This document shows, piece by piece, positions 1 through 8,880 of a DNA stretch of 64,000 nt. The stretch spans positions 124,001-188,000 of the forward strand of contig NZ_JAHBDQ010000044.1 of assembly GCF_019956555.1 (NCBI RefSeq). Reading direction: 5' to 3'. The notes beneath the pieces are model-generated. The model was not told where the DNA came from. It worked only from the letters and a program-made list of their open reading frames with translations, and ran no database searches. The stretch is from Pseudomonas sp. A-RE-19 (GTDB lineage: Bacteria > Pseudomonadota > Gammaproteobacteria > Pseudomonadales > Pseudomonadaceae). The position numbers were made by a program, and so were the translations under genes. How positions within the stretch are numbered: the stretch's first letter is position 1; each line of letters starts with the position of its first letter.

Positions 1-1
1 T

Positions 2-1135
2 AACGCCGACCGTGAATATTTCATCTACCACCGTGATCATCCCGACCGGGGGCCTCATATCGGTCCGTCGATAAAAAGCCGCTCGACCGGTGAGTGGATC
101 ATGACCGTATCGCGCAGGATCAATCACGCTGATGGCCGGTTTGCCGGTGTGGCACTGGCGACGATTTATCTCAACCATTTCCTGAATCTGTACAACGGCA
201 TCGACATGGGCAGGAACGGCGTGATCAACCTGATCGCCGACGATGCCACCATCGTTGTTCGCCGCCCGTTCAACGACGCTGAGATGGGCACCAGCGTCGC
301 CAATGGGCCGCTGTTTACCCAACTGTTGCCCAAGGGCGATTCCGGTACGGCCGTGGTCAAGTCCTACATGGACGGGGTGGAGCGAGTTGCGGGGTTTCGG
401 CGGGTCGAGGGTTATCCGCTTGTCGTCTTTACCGCGCTCGACAAGGATGAAGTCCTGGCCGGCTGGCGGCAGGAGTCAATGCTGAACGCAGGCATCGTCG
501 TATTGCTGCTGGGGTTCCTGGGCGTTCTCGGTTATCGCCTGATTCGTCTCATGAGGCAGCAGAACACTATTCAGAGCGAATTGCTGGGGGCTCAGGAAAA
601 ACTCATTGAGGTTAATCGCAGCCTTGAGTTGCTGGCCCTGGAGGATGCGCTGACCGGACTTTCCAACCGGCGGCAATTCGATGTGTTCATCCTGGCGGAA
701 ATGGGCCGCGCCAGACGTACCCACACCAGCCTTGCGCTGCTGATGATCGATGTCGATCACTTCAAGAGCTTCAACGATCGCTATGGTCATTTGGCGGGGG
801 ACGAGTGTTTGCGCAAGATCAGCGCCATCATCACGGACAACATCAAGCGCCCCGGCGATCTGGCTGCCCGCTTTGGCGGCGAGGAATTTACGGTGGTGCT
901 ACCCGGCACCGACTATGTGGGCGCATTTCTGGTGGCGGAAAAGATCCGTCGCGCGGTTCAGCAAGCCGACATCAAGCACAGCGACAGTCCCGAAGGTACC
1001 GTTACGGTCAGTATCGGGGTCTGCGCCTACAACCAGACGTCGCAGAGCCAGCCCGAAGACCTGATCGGTGCCGCCGACAAGGCGTTGTATGTGGCCAAGG
1101 CCAGCGGTCGGAACATGAGCGTCATTGCCAATTGA
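2..1135 (+). CDS. Membrane-anchored GGDEF diguanylate cyclase (5' end outside window)
   Basis: The reading frame is open from base 2, so the N-terminus is missing. The visible start is the end of an extracytoplasmic sensor domain (probably dCache/PAS-like). It is followed by one transmembrane helix (around bases 485-545), a short coiled linker and a full GGDEF domain. The signature reads RFGGEEF, which is compatible with an active cyclase making cyclic di-GMP from two GTP. An RPGD motif ends five residues before it and matches the inhibitory I-site RxxD. No EAL domain follows. The stop lies 12 bases before the convergent DUF2784 gene. The input signal cannot be deduced. Confidence 0.9.
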   Translation, partial: NADREYFIYHRDHPDRGPHIGPSIKSRSTGEWIMTVSRRINHADGRFAGVALATIYLNHFLNLYNGIDMGRNGVINLIADDATIVVRRPFNDAEMGTSVANGPLFTQLLPKGDSGTAVVKSYMDGVERVAGFRRVEGYPLVVFTALDKDEVLAGWRQESMLNAGIVVLLLGFLGVLGYRLIRLMRQQNTIQSELLGAQEKLIEVNRSLELLALEDALTGLSNRRQFDVFILAEMGRARRTHTSLALLMIDVDHFKSFNDRYGHLAGDECLRKISAIITDNIKRPGDLAARFGGEEFTVVLPGTDYVGAFLVAEKIRRAVQQADIKHSDSPEGTVTVSIGVCAYNQTSQSQPEDLIGAADKALYVAKASGRNMSVIAN

Positions 1136-1147
1136 ATTCAACCAGGA

Positions 1148-1534
1148 TCACTGCTCTGACCGAGTCGGGTGCCGCAACTTCCATAACCGGATCAGCCGCA
1201 GGTAGATCAGCACGTTGATCGCCAGCACCACGCTGCCCAGCCCCAGCTGAATCGCAGGTGTCAGCCCGGCCGGATAGATAATCGGCCACACGTAATGTTC
1301 GATAAAACCGCCGCCGTAACCGGTTTGCCCGGCCGCATGGCGCATGAGGTTTTCCCATTCGGTCAGCGGGCACATCAGGTGGAACACTTCCACGATCACG
1401 CCCCATGCGGCGGCGGGCAGATGCCACCAGGCCAGGTGATGCCATTTGAGCACCAGCAGCCCGCCGAACAGCACGAACACAATGAACAGCAAGTGAGACA
1501 GCACCAGCCCGTCGGCGGCGATTCGGTAAAGCAT
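1148..1534 (-). CDS. DUF2784 family membrane protein
   Basis: The gene encodes 128 aa with about three hydrophobic helices (residues about 8-30, 38-55 and 95-118) and the DUF2784 pattern of a short loop rich in W, H and C (HHLAWWHLP, FHLMCPLTEWEN). The function of the family is unknown, and an inner-membrane location is expected. The ATG at 1534 was chosen because AGGGAG lies six bases upstream. Longer in-frame extensions have no such site and run into the divergent azlC region. Confidence 0.75.
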   Translation of the reverse strand: MLYRIAADGLVLSHLLFIVFVLFGGLLVLKWHHLAWWHLPAAAWGVIVEVFHLMCPLTEWENLMRHAAGQTGYGGGFIEHYVWPIIYPAGLTPAIQLGLGSVVLAINVLIYLRLIRLWKLRHPTRSEQ

Positions 1535-1670
1535 GTCGACTCCCTGACGTGTCATGTGAATGGCTTCATGGTACTCGGGCGGGATGATCGCCAAAAGCGC
1601 ACAAAATTGTTCATGCCTTCTGTCACGAGTGCTGGCACAGTTGGAGGTCTTCCTCTGGTTGTTGAGCGTT

Positions 1671-2369
1671 ATGTCCAACTCACTCATATCGCGCAGTGCG
1701 TTCCTTCGCGGCGCCGTAGCCATCATGCCGTTGTCCCTGGCGACCGCGCCTTGGGGGTTGCTGGCCGGATCCATGGCTATCGAAGCCAATCTCACGCCCC
1801 TGCAAGGCCAGGGCTTATCGAGCATCGTGTTTGCCGGTGCCGCGCAACTGGTCGCCATCGGCATGCTCAAGGGCGGCGCCGGAGTCTTTTCGATTCTGCT
1901 GACCACGTTGTTGCTGACTTCCCAGCATTTGCTTTACGGGATGAGCATGCGTTCGGTGATTGCACCATTGCCGGGCCGCTGGCGAGTGGGTCTGGGCTTT
2001 TTACTCACCGATGAACTGTTCGCCCTGACCAGCCAGCATGACAAACAGCAATTCAATCGCTGGTACGCCCTGGGTGTGGGCCTGACGTTTTACATCGCGT
2101 GGAACCTCTTTACCCTGGCGGGCATTGTGCTGGGCAGCAGTATTCCTGGGCTTGAACACCTGGGGCTGGACTTCTCCATCGCGGCGACCTTTATCGCGTT
2201 GATCACGCCGGTGGTGCGCAACGTTCCGACAGTGGTCTGCGTGGCGGTCTCTCTGTTCTGTTCGGTGCTGTTCAGTTATTGGCAATGGGGCTCGGCGCTG
2301 GTGCTGTCGGGGTTGGCGGGCATGACCGCAGGCTTTATCTGCAACAAACTCTACGTGGGGCGCACATGA
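1671..2369 (+). CDS. azlC: AzlC-type branched-chain amino acid exporter, large subunit
   Basis: The product is a five-to-six-helix inner-membrane protein of the AzlC/YgaZ family. With AzlD it forms a two-component exporter for branched-chain amino acids or analogues. The family N-terminus is recognisable (FLRGAVAIMPLSLATAPWG). From the ATG at 1671 the protein is 232 aa, normal for the family. A GGAGG at 1643-1647 is rather far from this ATG, so in-frame TTG codons at 1659 or 1662 are alternative starts. The stop overlaps the start of azlD, which indicates translational coupling. The substrate is inferred from the family only. Confidence 0.85.
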   Translation: MSNSLISRSAFLRGAVAIMPLSLATAPWGLLAGSMAIEANLTPLQGQGLSSIVFAGAAQLVAIGMLKGGAGVFSILLTTLLLTSQHLLYGMSMRSVIAPLPGRWRVGLGFLLTDELFALTSQHDKQQFNRWYALGVGLTFYIAWNLFTLAGIVLGSSIPGLEHLGLDFSIAATFIALITPVVRNVPTVVCVAVSLFCSVLFSYWQWGSALVLSGLAGMTAGFICNKLYVGRT

Positions 2370-2680
2370 TGGTCTGGGCTGTGATTATCGGGATGGGCCT
2401 GCTGGTGTTCCTGAACCGCTACGTATTTCTCGAGCCTCGACTGCCAGTGCGCTTGAGCAGCAATGCCCGGCAGTTCCTCGGTTTCGCGGTGCCGGGCATG
2501 CTCACCGCCATCTGCGGACCGATTGTGTTCATGCCCGACAAACAGCTGAACCTGCAGTGGGATAACCCCTACCTGATCAGTTCGCTGGTGGCCGTGGGCC
2601 TGGTGCTTTACACCCGCAATACTTTGCTCAGCATGTTGTTGAGCATGGGGTTCTTCTTTTTGCTGCGGTGGTGGCTCTGA
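2366..2680 (+). CDS. azlD: AzlD-type branched-chain amino acid exporter, small subunit
   Basis: This is a 104-aa hydrophobic protein with three to four helices, the usual size of AzlD/YgaH. Two ATGs lie in tandem at 2366 and 2369, and the first overlaps the azlC stop. The conserved AzlD features include the central proline-rich helix (FAVPGMLTAICGP) and the C-terminal NTLLSMLLSMG segment. It acts with AzlC in the inner membrane. No terminator is evident after it. Confidence 0.85.
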   Translation: MMVWAVIIGMGLLVFLNRYVFLEPRLPVRLSSNARQFLGFAVPGMLTAICGPIVFMPDKQLNLQWDNPYLISSLVAVGLVLYTRNTLLSMLLSMGFFFLLRWWL

Positions 2681-2748
2681 GTCGTCCCGTCCGAAACTGT
2701 TCTACGCTTAAAAAAAGATGACTGATCCTTTGAGGAAGGGAGGTGGAC

Positions 2749-2907
2749 ATGGCCACAGAACCAAAGCGTCCGGATCCGGATGAGGACATCGATGAACCGA
2801 CTGAAGAAGAGCTCGAACAGCAGAGGCGCTCGACGCCGGACTGGAAACACCCCGACGACGGTAAAGAGCTGTCGGACCGTGACCAGGAGCGCCCGCTGAA
2901 GCCCTGA
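2749..2907 (+). CDS. Small acidic conserved protein (52 aa)
   Basis: This short gene has a strong ribosome binding site (GGGAGGTGG) just before ATG 2749. The 52-aa product is very hydrophilic. Its first half is rich in D and E (PDPDEDIDEPTEEELEQQ) and its second half in K, R and D, with no hydrophobic core. It is probably intrinsically disordered. I recognise the type as a short conserved pseudomonad hypothetical and can assign no function. It stands alone between azlD and an intergenic repeat. Confidence 0.65.
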   Translation: MATEPKRPDPDEDIDEPTEEELEQQRRSTPDWKHPDDGKELSDRDQERPLKP

Positions 2908-2920
2908 TCGGCTGGTAATC

Positions 2921-3000
2921 AAAATCAAAAGATCGCAGCCTTCGGCAGCTCCTACGCCATTTAATGTAGGAGCTGCCGAAGGCTGCGATCTTTTGATTTT
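2921..3000. repeat. Inverted intergenic repeat, family A (REP-like)
   Basis: Near-perfect palindrome whose arms read AAAATCAAAAGATCGCAGCC and its complement, joined by a short loop. The core GTAGGAGCTGCCGAAGGCTG recurs at 4106-4190 and 8755-8834. It resembles the REP/ERIC-like elements common in P. fluorescens genomes and may act as a transcription end for the 52-aa gene. Confidence 0.85.
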
Positions 3001-3174
3001 TGGGGCAAAACAGTCTGACGGGCACGCGAGTTCGGGAACAGGCGCTGGAACCAAACACTGTGTACCCTTATCCAACCTCGGCTCGCAGCAATTGGCGGGT
3101 CGATCGAAGGATAAATGGGCGAGGGGTTTTTGCCATTAAACGTGACGGCCGCAAGGTCTGGCCCAAGGCAAAAC

Positions 3175-4074
3175 ATGAAGCAGTTGATCAAGGTTTTATC
3201 CGTATTCGCCATCGCAGTCGGCCTGTTTGGCTGCATCGCCGCGCCCATCGAAATGACGCCGCAGACGCAACAGCGTTTGCAGGCGCAACCGCCGATTCGT
3301 TTTCTGCTGACCTTTGATGACGGGCCCAGCGCGTCCGGTTTTTACAACCCGACCGCCACCGTACTCGACAGCCTGGCGCGTAACCCGCTGCAACCCGACA
3401 TCAAAGCCGTGTTCTTCGTGCAGACCCGCGCCTCAGGCGCCGGCGGCAGTGACGTGGGCCGCCAACTCATGCGGCGCGAACAGAGCGAAGGTCATCTGCT
3501 GGCCTTCCACACGGCCACTCCCCACCACACCAACCATCGCTCCCTGGACCCGGAACAACTGGAACAGTCGCTGACCAACGGCAGCGCAGACATTGCCGCG
3601 ATCACTGGCGCCTCGCCGACCCTGGTGCGCCCGCCGTTCTGGAACTACGACAAGCGCACCTTTGCCGCCTACCAACAGCATGGCATGCACGTACTGCTGA
3701 CCGACCTGAGCGCCAATGACGGCAAGATCTGGGGCTTCAACGCCAGCCCTCGGCGGCGGGCCAATATGCTGCGGCAGCTGTCCGAAGTTCGCGAGCGCAT
3801 CGCCCTTGGCGAGTTGCCGACGGTGGACGGGGTGATTCCGGTGGTGGTGACCTTTCATGACCTGAATCGTTATACCGCCCGGCATACCCGCGAATACCTG
3901 CAAATCCTCCTCGACAGCGCCCGCGCCACGGGAGTGACCACGGCACAGAAAGCGTTTTACGACGACACGACGGCGCTGCAGCGGGCGGCCATGGCGCGTA
4001 CTGTCCTGGACAGTTCAGAGCCTGTTCATTTGCCGGGGATCTGGAACTGGATATGGGACGGGGATTCTCACTGA
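3175..4074 (+). CDS. Polysaccharide deacetylase (NodB/CE4) lipoprotein
   Basis: This 299-aa protein has a lipoprotein signal peptide (KKxx-type N-terminus MKQLIKVLSVF, lipobox LFGC, Cys20). The CE4 motifs follow in order: TFDDGP (catalytic base and metal aspartates), an HTATPHHTNH segment fitting the metal-binding H-x3-H motif, and RPPFWNYD for motif 3. It should remove N- or O-acetyl groups from a cell-envelope or exported polysaccharide at the membrane surface. ATG 3175 is chosen because it starts the signal peptide. An upstream in-frame ATG at 3115 would bury the signal. There is no polysaccharide cluster nearby, so the substrate is unknown. Confidence 0.85.
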   Translation: MKQLIKVLSVFAIAVGLFGCIAAPIEMTPQTQQRLQAQPPIRFLLTFDDGPSASGFYNPTATVLDSLARNPLQPDIKAVFFVQTRASGAGGSDVGRQLMRREQSEGHLLAFHTATPHHTNHRSLDPEQLEQSLTNGSADIAAITGASPTLVRPPFWNYDKRTFAAYQQHGMHVLLTDLSANDGKIWGFNASPRRRANMLRQLSEVRERIALGELPTVDGVIPVVVTFHDLNRYTARHTREYLQILLDSARATGVTTAQKAFYDDTTALQRAAMARTVLDSSEPVHLPGIWNWIWDGDSH

Positions 4075-4105
4075 ACGACGTTGGGATGATTGACTGTGTA
4101 GTGGC

Positions 4106-4190
4106 GTAGGAGCTGCCGCAGGCTGCGATCTTTTGATTTTCAGCGGTTTTGAAAATGCCAAAGATCAAAAGATTGCAGGCTTCGCCAGCT
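4106..4190. repeat. Inverted intergenic repeat, family A
   Basis: Same family as 2921-3000, starting GTAGGAGCTGCCGCAGGCTG. The second arm has diverged (GATTGCAGGCTTCGCCAGCT), so this copy is degenerate. It lies between the convergent ends of the deacetylase and catR. Confidence 0.75.
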
Positions 4191-4196
4191 GACGGT

Positions 4197-5102
4197 TTAA
4201 CTGACCGGGTTTTCGAGCCTGTTGCGTGGCAGTAGTTCATCGATCATCTGCAAGCAATGATTCAACCCCGGCGATACATCGCTTACGCGCCTGCTGAGGA
4301 TGATCGGCGAGGTGGCGTTGTCTTCCAGCACCGGGGTGAAGCCAATGTCGTCACGGTGCAGCAACTGCACTGAGGCCGGTACCAGCGTCACCCCGATCCC
4401 CGCACCCACCAGACCGATGGCTGTTTGCAGCTCATTGGTCCATTGCGCCACCTTGATGTGCACGCCGTAGGATTCGAATAACGCGATCACATGGTCGGCG
4501 TAGCTGGGGCGTGGATTGCCGGGGTACAGCACAAAGGGTTCTTTCGCCAGCTCGCGAAGGCTGATGGGCCTGGCGAGGAGCGGATGGCCGGCGGGCAGGG
4601 CGGCGACCAGTCGGTCTTCGGTGAGCACGGTCTGAAGAATGGCCGGGTCATCGATGCGGATGCGGCCGAAGCCGACATCGATGCGCCCGGCCTTGAGCGC
4701 TTGCACCTGTTGCAACGTGGTCATTTCCGAGAGTCCCAACTCCAGCGCCAGCGGTTCGCCGCTGCGCAGTCGGCGGATCAGTTCCGGCAGCACGCCATAG
4801 AGTGTCGAGGGCGCAAAACCAATGCCCAGCCAGGTCTTTTCGCCCAGTCCGATCCGCCGCGTGTTGTCGCAAACTTTGCCCAATTGCTCGAGCAGGGCGG
4901 TGGAATGTTCATGGAAAAACCGTCCGGCGTCGGTCAGCTTCAACGGTCGGCCGCGCTCCAGCAGAAGCACCCCGAGTTCATCTTCCAGCTGCTGAATCTG
5001 CCGGCTCAGCGGCGGTTGGGCGATGTGCAGCAGTTCGGCGGCGCGGGTGAAGTTGAGGGTTTGAGCCAACACCTGAAAATACCGCAGGTGACGCAGTTCC
5101 AT
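4197..5102 (-). CDS. catR: LysR-type regulator of the catechol (cat) operon
   Basis: The product is 301 aa. An N-terminal winged HTH (MELRHLRYFQVLAQTLNFTRAAELL, then QPPLSRQIQQLEDELG) is followed by a periplasmic-binding-protein-like effector domain. The sequence belongs to the CatR/CatM/BenM group, which responds to cis,cis-muconate. It is divergent from catB across a 127-base gap that holds an ATAC-N7-GTAT operator, as expected for CatR activating catBCA and repressing itself. The start at ATG 5102 gives the family's exact N-terminus; no strong Shine-Dalgarno sequence is obvious. Confidence 0.92.
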   Translation of the reverse strand: MELRHLRYFQVLAQTLNFTRAAELLHIAQPPLSRQIQQLEDELGVLLLERGRPLKLTDAGRFFHEHSTALLEQLGKVCDNTRRIGLGEKTWLGIGFAPSTLYGVLPELIRRLRSGEPLALELGLSEMTTLQQVQALKAGRIDVGFGRIRIDDPAILQTVLTEDRLVAALPAGHPLLARPISLRELAKEPFVLYPGNPRPSYADHVIALFESYGVHIKVAQWTNELQTAIGLVGAGIGVTLVPASVQLLHRDDIGFTPVLEDNATSPIILSRRVSDVSPGLNHCLQMIDELLPRNRLENPVS

Positions 5103-5128
5103 GGGGCCTCCGGACGTCGATCTGTTGA

Positions 5129-5143
5129 ATACCTTAAAGGTAT
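5129..5143. promoter_or_regulatory. CatR/BenM-type operator ATAC-N7-GTAT
   Basis: The sequence ATACCTTAAAGGTAT is a perfect dyad and an exact match to the ATAC-N7-GTAT recognition site of CatR/CatM/BenM. It lies 27 bases upstream of the catR start and about 87 bases before catB, in the shared promoter region. It would be the high-affinity recognition site. A weaker activation site nearer catB was not clearly seen. Confidence 0.8.
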
Positions 5144-5229
5144 CGAGCCAGACCAATTCTATATTGGCCGCCCGGAAAAAGCCGTACGAGAATCCGTTCC
5201 AGAACTTTAAGAACCTGACGGGTATCGAC

Positions 5230-6378
5230 ATGCGTGCAACTGCCATTGAATCGATCGAGACGATCATCGTCGATCTGCCAACCATTCGCCCCCATAAGCT
5301 GGCGATGCACACCATGCAGAACCAGACCCTGGTAATCATTCGCCTGCGTTGTGCCGATGGCATTGAAGGGGTCGGTGAATCGACCACCATTGGCGGTCTG
5401 GCCTATGGCAATGAAAGCCCGGACAGCATCAAGACCAACATCGACAAACACTTCGCGCCACTGCTGATCGGCCAGGACAGCGGCAATGTGAATGCCGCGA
5501 TGTTGCGACTGGAGCGCAGCATTCGGGGTAACACGTTCGCCAAATCGGGTATTGAAAGTGCCTTGCTCGATGCCCAGGGCAAGCGTCTTGGCCTGCCGGT
5601 CAGCGAGCTGTTGGGTGGCCGCGTTCGCGATGCATTACCGGTGGCCTGGACGTTGGCCAGCGGCGACACCGCCAAGGACATCGCCGAAGCGGAACAAATG
5701 CTCGACCTGCGTCGCCACCGGATCTTCAAGCTGAAAATCGGCGCTGGCGAGGTCAACCGCGACCTGGCCCACGTCATTGCGATCAAAAAAGCGCTGGGCG
5801 ATCGCGCCAGCGTGCGGGTCGATGTCAATCAGGCCTGGGACGAAGCGGTTGCCCTGCGGGCCTGCCGGATCCTCGGCAGCAACGGCATCGACCTGATCGA
5901 ACAACCGATCTCACGCAACAACCGCGCTGGCATGGTGCGCCTGAATGCCATGAGCCCGGCGCCGATCATGGCCGACGAATCCATCGAATGTGTAGAGGAC
6001 GCCTTCAACCTGGCGCGCGAGGGCGCCGCTTCGGTATTCGCCCTGAAGATCGCCAAGAACGGCGGCCCACGCGCCGTGCTGCGAACCGCCGCCATTGCCG
6101 AGGCGGCCGGTATCGGCCTGTATGGCGGCACCATGCTCGAAGGCGGAATCGGCACGCTGGCCTCGGCCCATGCCTTCATCACGCTCAACACACTGAGCTG
6201 GGATACCGAGTTGTTCGGCCCGCTGCTACTCACCGAAGACATCCTCAGCGAGCCGCTGGTCTATCGCGATTTTCAACTGCACGTCCCGCAAACACCGGGG
6301 CTGGGCCTGATCCTGGATGAAGAGCGCCTGGCGTTTTTCCGTAGGGACAAGACATCCACTGCCGTTCATCCAGCCTGA
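5230..6378 (+). CDS. catB: Muconate cycloisomerase
   Basis: CatB converts cis,cis-muconate to (+)-muconolactone in the catechol branch of the beta-ketoadipate pathway. The 382-aa protein has the enolase-superfamily N-terminal capping domain and TIM barrel. The KLKIG motif supplies the catalytic lysines, and metal ligands lie around VRVDVNQAW, IEQP and ADES. Its length matches the family. ATG 5230 begins the family N-terminus (MRATAIESIETIIVDLPT), but its Shine-Dalgarno is weak. The frame is open upstream towards catR without family similarity. It is the first gene of catBCA. Confidence 0.95.
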   Translation: MRATAIESIETIIVDLPTIRPHKLAMHTMQNQTLVIIRLRCADGIEGVGESTTIGGLAYGNESPDSIKTNIDKHFAPLLIGQDSGNVNAAMLRLERSIRGNTFAKSGIESALLDAQGKRLGLPVSELLGGRVRDALPVAWTLASGDTAKDIAEAEQMLDLRRHRIFKLKIGAGEVNRDLAHVIAIKKALGDRASVRVDVNQAWDEAVALRACRILGSNGIDLIEQPISRNNRAGMVRLNAMSPAPIMADESIECVEDAFNLAREGAASVFALKIAKNGGPRAVLRTAAIAEAAGIGLYGGTMLEGGIGTLASAHAFITLNTLSWDTELFGPLLLTEDILSEPLVYRDFQLHVPQTPGLGLILDEERLAFFRRDKTSTAVHPA

Positions 6379-6388
6379 GGAGGGCATC

Positions 6389-6679
6389 ATGCTGTTTCAC
6401 GTAAAAATGACGGTGAATTTACCGGTCGACATGAACCTGGAGCGCGCCGCTCAGCTCAAGGCCGACGAAAAAGCCCTGGCCCAGCGCCTGCAAGAGCAAG
6501 GCAAGTGGCGTCATCTGTGGCGCATCGCCGGGCTCTATGCCAATTACAGCGTGTTCGATGTCGACAGCGTTCAGGAACTGCACGACCTGTTGATGCAATT
6601 GCCGCTGTACCCGTACATGGCCATCGAGGTCAACGCGCTGTGCCGGCATCCTTCTTCCATTCGCGACGATGACCGCTGA
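6389..6679 (+). CDS. catC: Muconolactone delta-isomerase
   Basis: CatC isomerises muconolactone to beta-ketoadipate enol-lactone in the cytoplasm and forms a large oligomer. The 96-aa product has the family start MLFHVKMTVNLPVDM and the normal length. GAGGAGGG precedes ATG 6389. The gene lies 10 bases after catB, within catBCA. The region before catA (6680-6730) has no terminator. Confidence 0.95.
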   Translation: MLFHVKMTVNLPVDMNLERAAQLKADEKALAQRLQEQGKWRHLWRIAGLYANYSVFDVDSVQELHDLLMQLPLYPYMAIEVNALCRHPSSIRDDDR

Positions 6680-6730
6680 GCCCAGCCTGTTCAGTTCGCT
6701 ACGCTAATAATTACAAGATGAGGAACTACC

Positions 6731-7660
6731 ATGAACGTCAAGATTTCCCACACTGCCAGTGCCCAGAAGTTTCTCGAGGACGCCAGCGGCCTGCATAACG
6801 AAGCCGGCAATCCGCGGGTCAAGGCGCTGGTTTACCGCATCCTGCGGGATTCGGTGAACATCATCGAAGACCTGGCCGTGACCCCGGAAGAATTCTGGAA
6901 AGCGGTCAATTACCTCAACGTGCTGGGCGCGCGCCAGGAGGCTGGGTTGGTGGTGGCCGGGCTCGGCCTGGAGCATTACCTCGACCTGTTGATGGACGCC
7001 GAAGACGAGCAGGCCGGCAAGGCCGGTGGCACACCGCGGACCATCGAAGGGCCGCTGTATGTGGCGGGTGCGCCGCTGTCGAATTTCGAAGCGCGGCTGG
7101 ACGACGGTGTCGATCCGGGTGTCGTGCTGTTCATGCAAGGCCAGGTGCGCAACACCGCCGGCGAACCGCTGGCCGGCGCCGTGGTGGATGTCTGGCACGC
7201 CAACACCGGCGGCACCTATTCGTACTTTGATACCGCTCAGTCGGAATTCAACCTGCGTCGACGCATCGTCACCGATGCCGAGGGTCGCTACCGTTTTCGC
7301 AGCATCGTGCCGTCGGGCTACGGCTGCCCGCCGGACGGTCCGACCCAGCAATTGCTCGATCAACTGGGCCGTCATGGTCAGCGGCCGGCGCACATCCACT
7401 TCTTCATTTCGGCAGCGGATCATCGTCACCTGACCACCCAGATCAACCTCGACGGCGATCAGTACCTGCATGACGATTTCGCCTACGCCACCCGTGATGA
7501 ACTGATCGCCAAAATCACCTTCAGTGACGATCCGCAGCGTGCGGCGGCCCATGGCGTCAGCGGTCGTTTTGCCGAAATCGACTTTGACTTCACGCTGCAG
7601 TCGTCTGCACAGCCTGAGGAGCAGCAACGCCACGAGCGGGTCCGTGCGCTTGAGGACTGA
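6731..7660 (+). CDS. catA: Catechol 1,2-dioxygenase
   Basis: This is an intradiol ring-cleavage enzyme that converts catechol plus O2 to cis,cis-muconate. The 309-aa protein has the N-terminal helical linker domain (to about residue 105) and the Fe(III) beta-sandwich. The four iron ligands are visible as Tyr163 (GGTYSY), Tyr197 (PSGYGCP), His221 and His223 (RPAHIHFF). A GAGGAA ribosome site precedes ATG 6731. It is the last cat gene and is followed by a clear hairpin terminator. Confidence 0.96.
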   Translation: MNVKISHTASAQKFLEDASGLHNEAGNPRVKALVYRILRDSVNIIEDLAVTPEEFWKAVNYLNVLGARQEAGLVVAGLGLEHYLDLLMDAEDEQAGKAGGTPRTIEGPLYVAGAPLSNFEARLDDGVDPGVVLFMQGQVRNTAGEPLAGAVVDVWHANTGGTYSYFDTAQSEFNLRRRIVTDAEGRYRFRSIVPSGYGCPPDGPTQQLLDQLGRHGQRPAHIHFFISAADHRHLTTQINLDGDQYLHDDFAYATRDELIAKITFSDDPQRAAAHGVSGRFAEIDFDFTLQSSAQPEEQQRHERVRALED

Positions 7661-7680
7661 CGAAACCGCAAGCTGATCCG

Positions 7681-7720
7681 GGCCTCAAGATAACCGACCG
7701 TTTATCTTGAGGCCTTCTGT
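7681..7720 (+). terminator. Rho-independent terminator of catBCA
   Basis: GGCCTCAAGATAA pairs with TTATCTTGAGGCC (7702-7714) around an 8-base loop and is followed by a short T-rich tract. It lies 20 bases after the catA stop and separates cat from benR. Confidence 0.8.
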
Positions 7721-7778
7721 GTTTCGGCCAGGACACTAGAATGGCGGCGCCACCGATAACAACAATGAGAGTGATCCG

Positions 7779-8738
7779 ATGATGCAAGCGCAATGGTTGA
7801 GTCATCGCAGCAGAGTCTTCGACCACGCCGACCCGTACGCGGTGTCGGGCTACGTCAATCAGCACGTCGGCAATCATTGCCTCCAGATGCCCAGGGCCGG
7901 TCGTCCGCTGGCGAGTCTCGACCACCGCAAGTTCGCCAGCCTCGACCTGTGCCGCATCAGTTACGGCGCCAGCGTGCGGGTCACGTCTGGCGCGCTGGAC
8001 AGCATCTATCACTTGCAAGTGCTGCTGCGCGGCAACTGCCTGTGGCGTGGCCATGGCCAGGAACATTACTTCGCCCCCGGCGAGTTGCTGCTGATCAACC
8101 CCGACGATCCGGTGGATCTGACCTATTCCAATGATTGCGAAAAATTCATCCTGAAAGTCCCCACGCGGCTGCTGGAGTCGGTGTGCGAAGAGCAGCGCTG
8201 GCGGTATCCGGGGCAGGGCGTGCGGTTTCTGGAGAACCGTTATCAGCTCAATGAACTGGAAGGTTTTGTCGGTCTGCTGGCGATGATTTGCCAGGAAGCC
8301 GAGGCTACCGAACAGATTCCCCGCGTGCAGGAGCACTACGCGCAGATCATTGTCAGCAAGATGCTCAGCCTGATGAAAACCAACGTCATCCGCACGGGGC
8401 TCGGCGCATCCACGGCCACGTTCGAGACGATTGCGGATTACATCGCCTGCAACCTCAAGCAAGACATCGACAGCGAAGAACTGGCGCGCCAGGCGCGGAT
8501 GAGCCTGCGTTCGCTGTATGGGTTGTTCGAACGCAATGCGGGAGCCACGCCGAAAAGCTACATCCGGCAGAAAAAACTCGAACGCATTCACGCCAACCTG
8601 AGCGACCCGACCTGCAACGTGCGCAACGTCACGGAAGTGGCCATGGACTACGGCTTTCTGCATTTGGGACGGTTCTCCGACAGCTACCGCAAACAGTTCG
8701 GCGAGTTGCCGTCGGACACCCTCAAACGCCGCCACTGA
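7779..8738 (+). CDS. benR: AraC/XylS-family activator of the benzoate operon
   Basis: The 319-aa protein has a cupin-like AraC_binding_2 effector domain (residues about 20-190) and a C-terminal double-HTH AraC domain (about 215-315) with the typical ending VAMDYGFLHLGRFSDSYRKQFGELP. It resembles BenR and XylS, which bind benzoate directly and activate benABCD. This fits with two XylS-type sites ahead of benA, 143 bases downstream of this stop. It lies between cat and ben on the same strand. An ATG at 7782 is an alternative start three bases later. Confidence 0.9.
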   Translation: MMQAQWLSHRSRVFDHADPYAVSGYVNQHVGNHCLQMPRAGRPLASLDHRKFASLDLCRISYGASVRVTSGALDSIYHLQVLLRGNCLWRGHGQEHYFAPGELLLINPDDPVDLTYSNDCEKFILKVPTRLLESVCEEQRWRYPGQGVRFLENRYQLNELEGFVGLLAMICQEAEATEQIPRVQEHYAQIIVSKMLSLMKTNVIRTGLGASTATFETIADYIACNLKQDIDSEELARQARMSLRSLYGLFERNAGATPKSYIRQKKLERIHANLSDPTCNVRNVTEVAMDYGFLHLGRFSDSYRKQFGELPSDTLKRRH

Positions 8739-8754
8739 ACGTGCCCCCAATCCA

Positions 8755-8834
8755 TGGAGCTGCCGAAGGCTGCGATCTTTTGATCTTGTCTTTAAAAAAC
8801 AACATCAAAAGATCGCAGCTTTCGGCAGCTCCTA
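8755..8834. repeat. Inverted intergenic repeat, family A
   Basis: Third copy of the GGAGCTGCCGAAGGCTGCGA family, with both arms well conserved and an A/T-rich loop. It lies between benR and the benA promoter and could insulate the two transcripts. Confidence 0.85.
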
Positions 8835-8880
8835 CGGTTTTGTGTCCGCCCGATAGGTCACGGGCGTGCGCGATACCCTC

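Noticed and set aside
3115..3174. Longer N-terminus for the polysaccharide deacetylase
   Set aside because: It would place 20 polar residues before a clear lipoprotein signal peptide.
7590..8750. 386-codon minus-strand frame opposite benR and the end of catA
   Set aside because: Antisense shadow of two clearly recognised genes and the cat terminator; composition is typical of GC-rich antisense frames.
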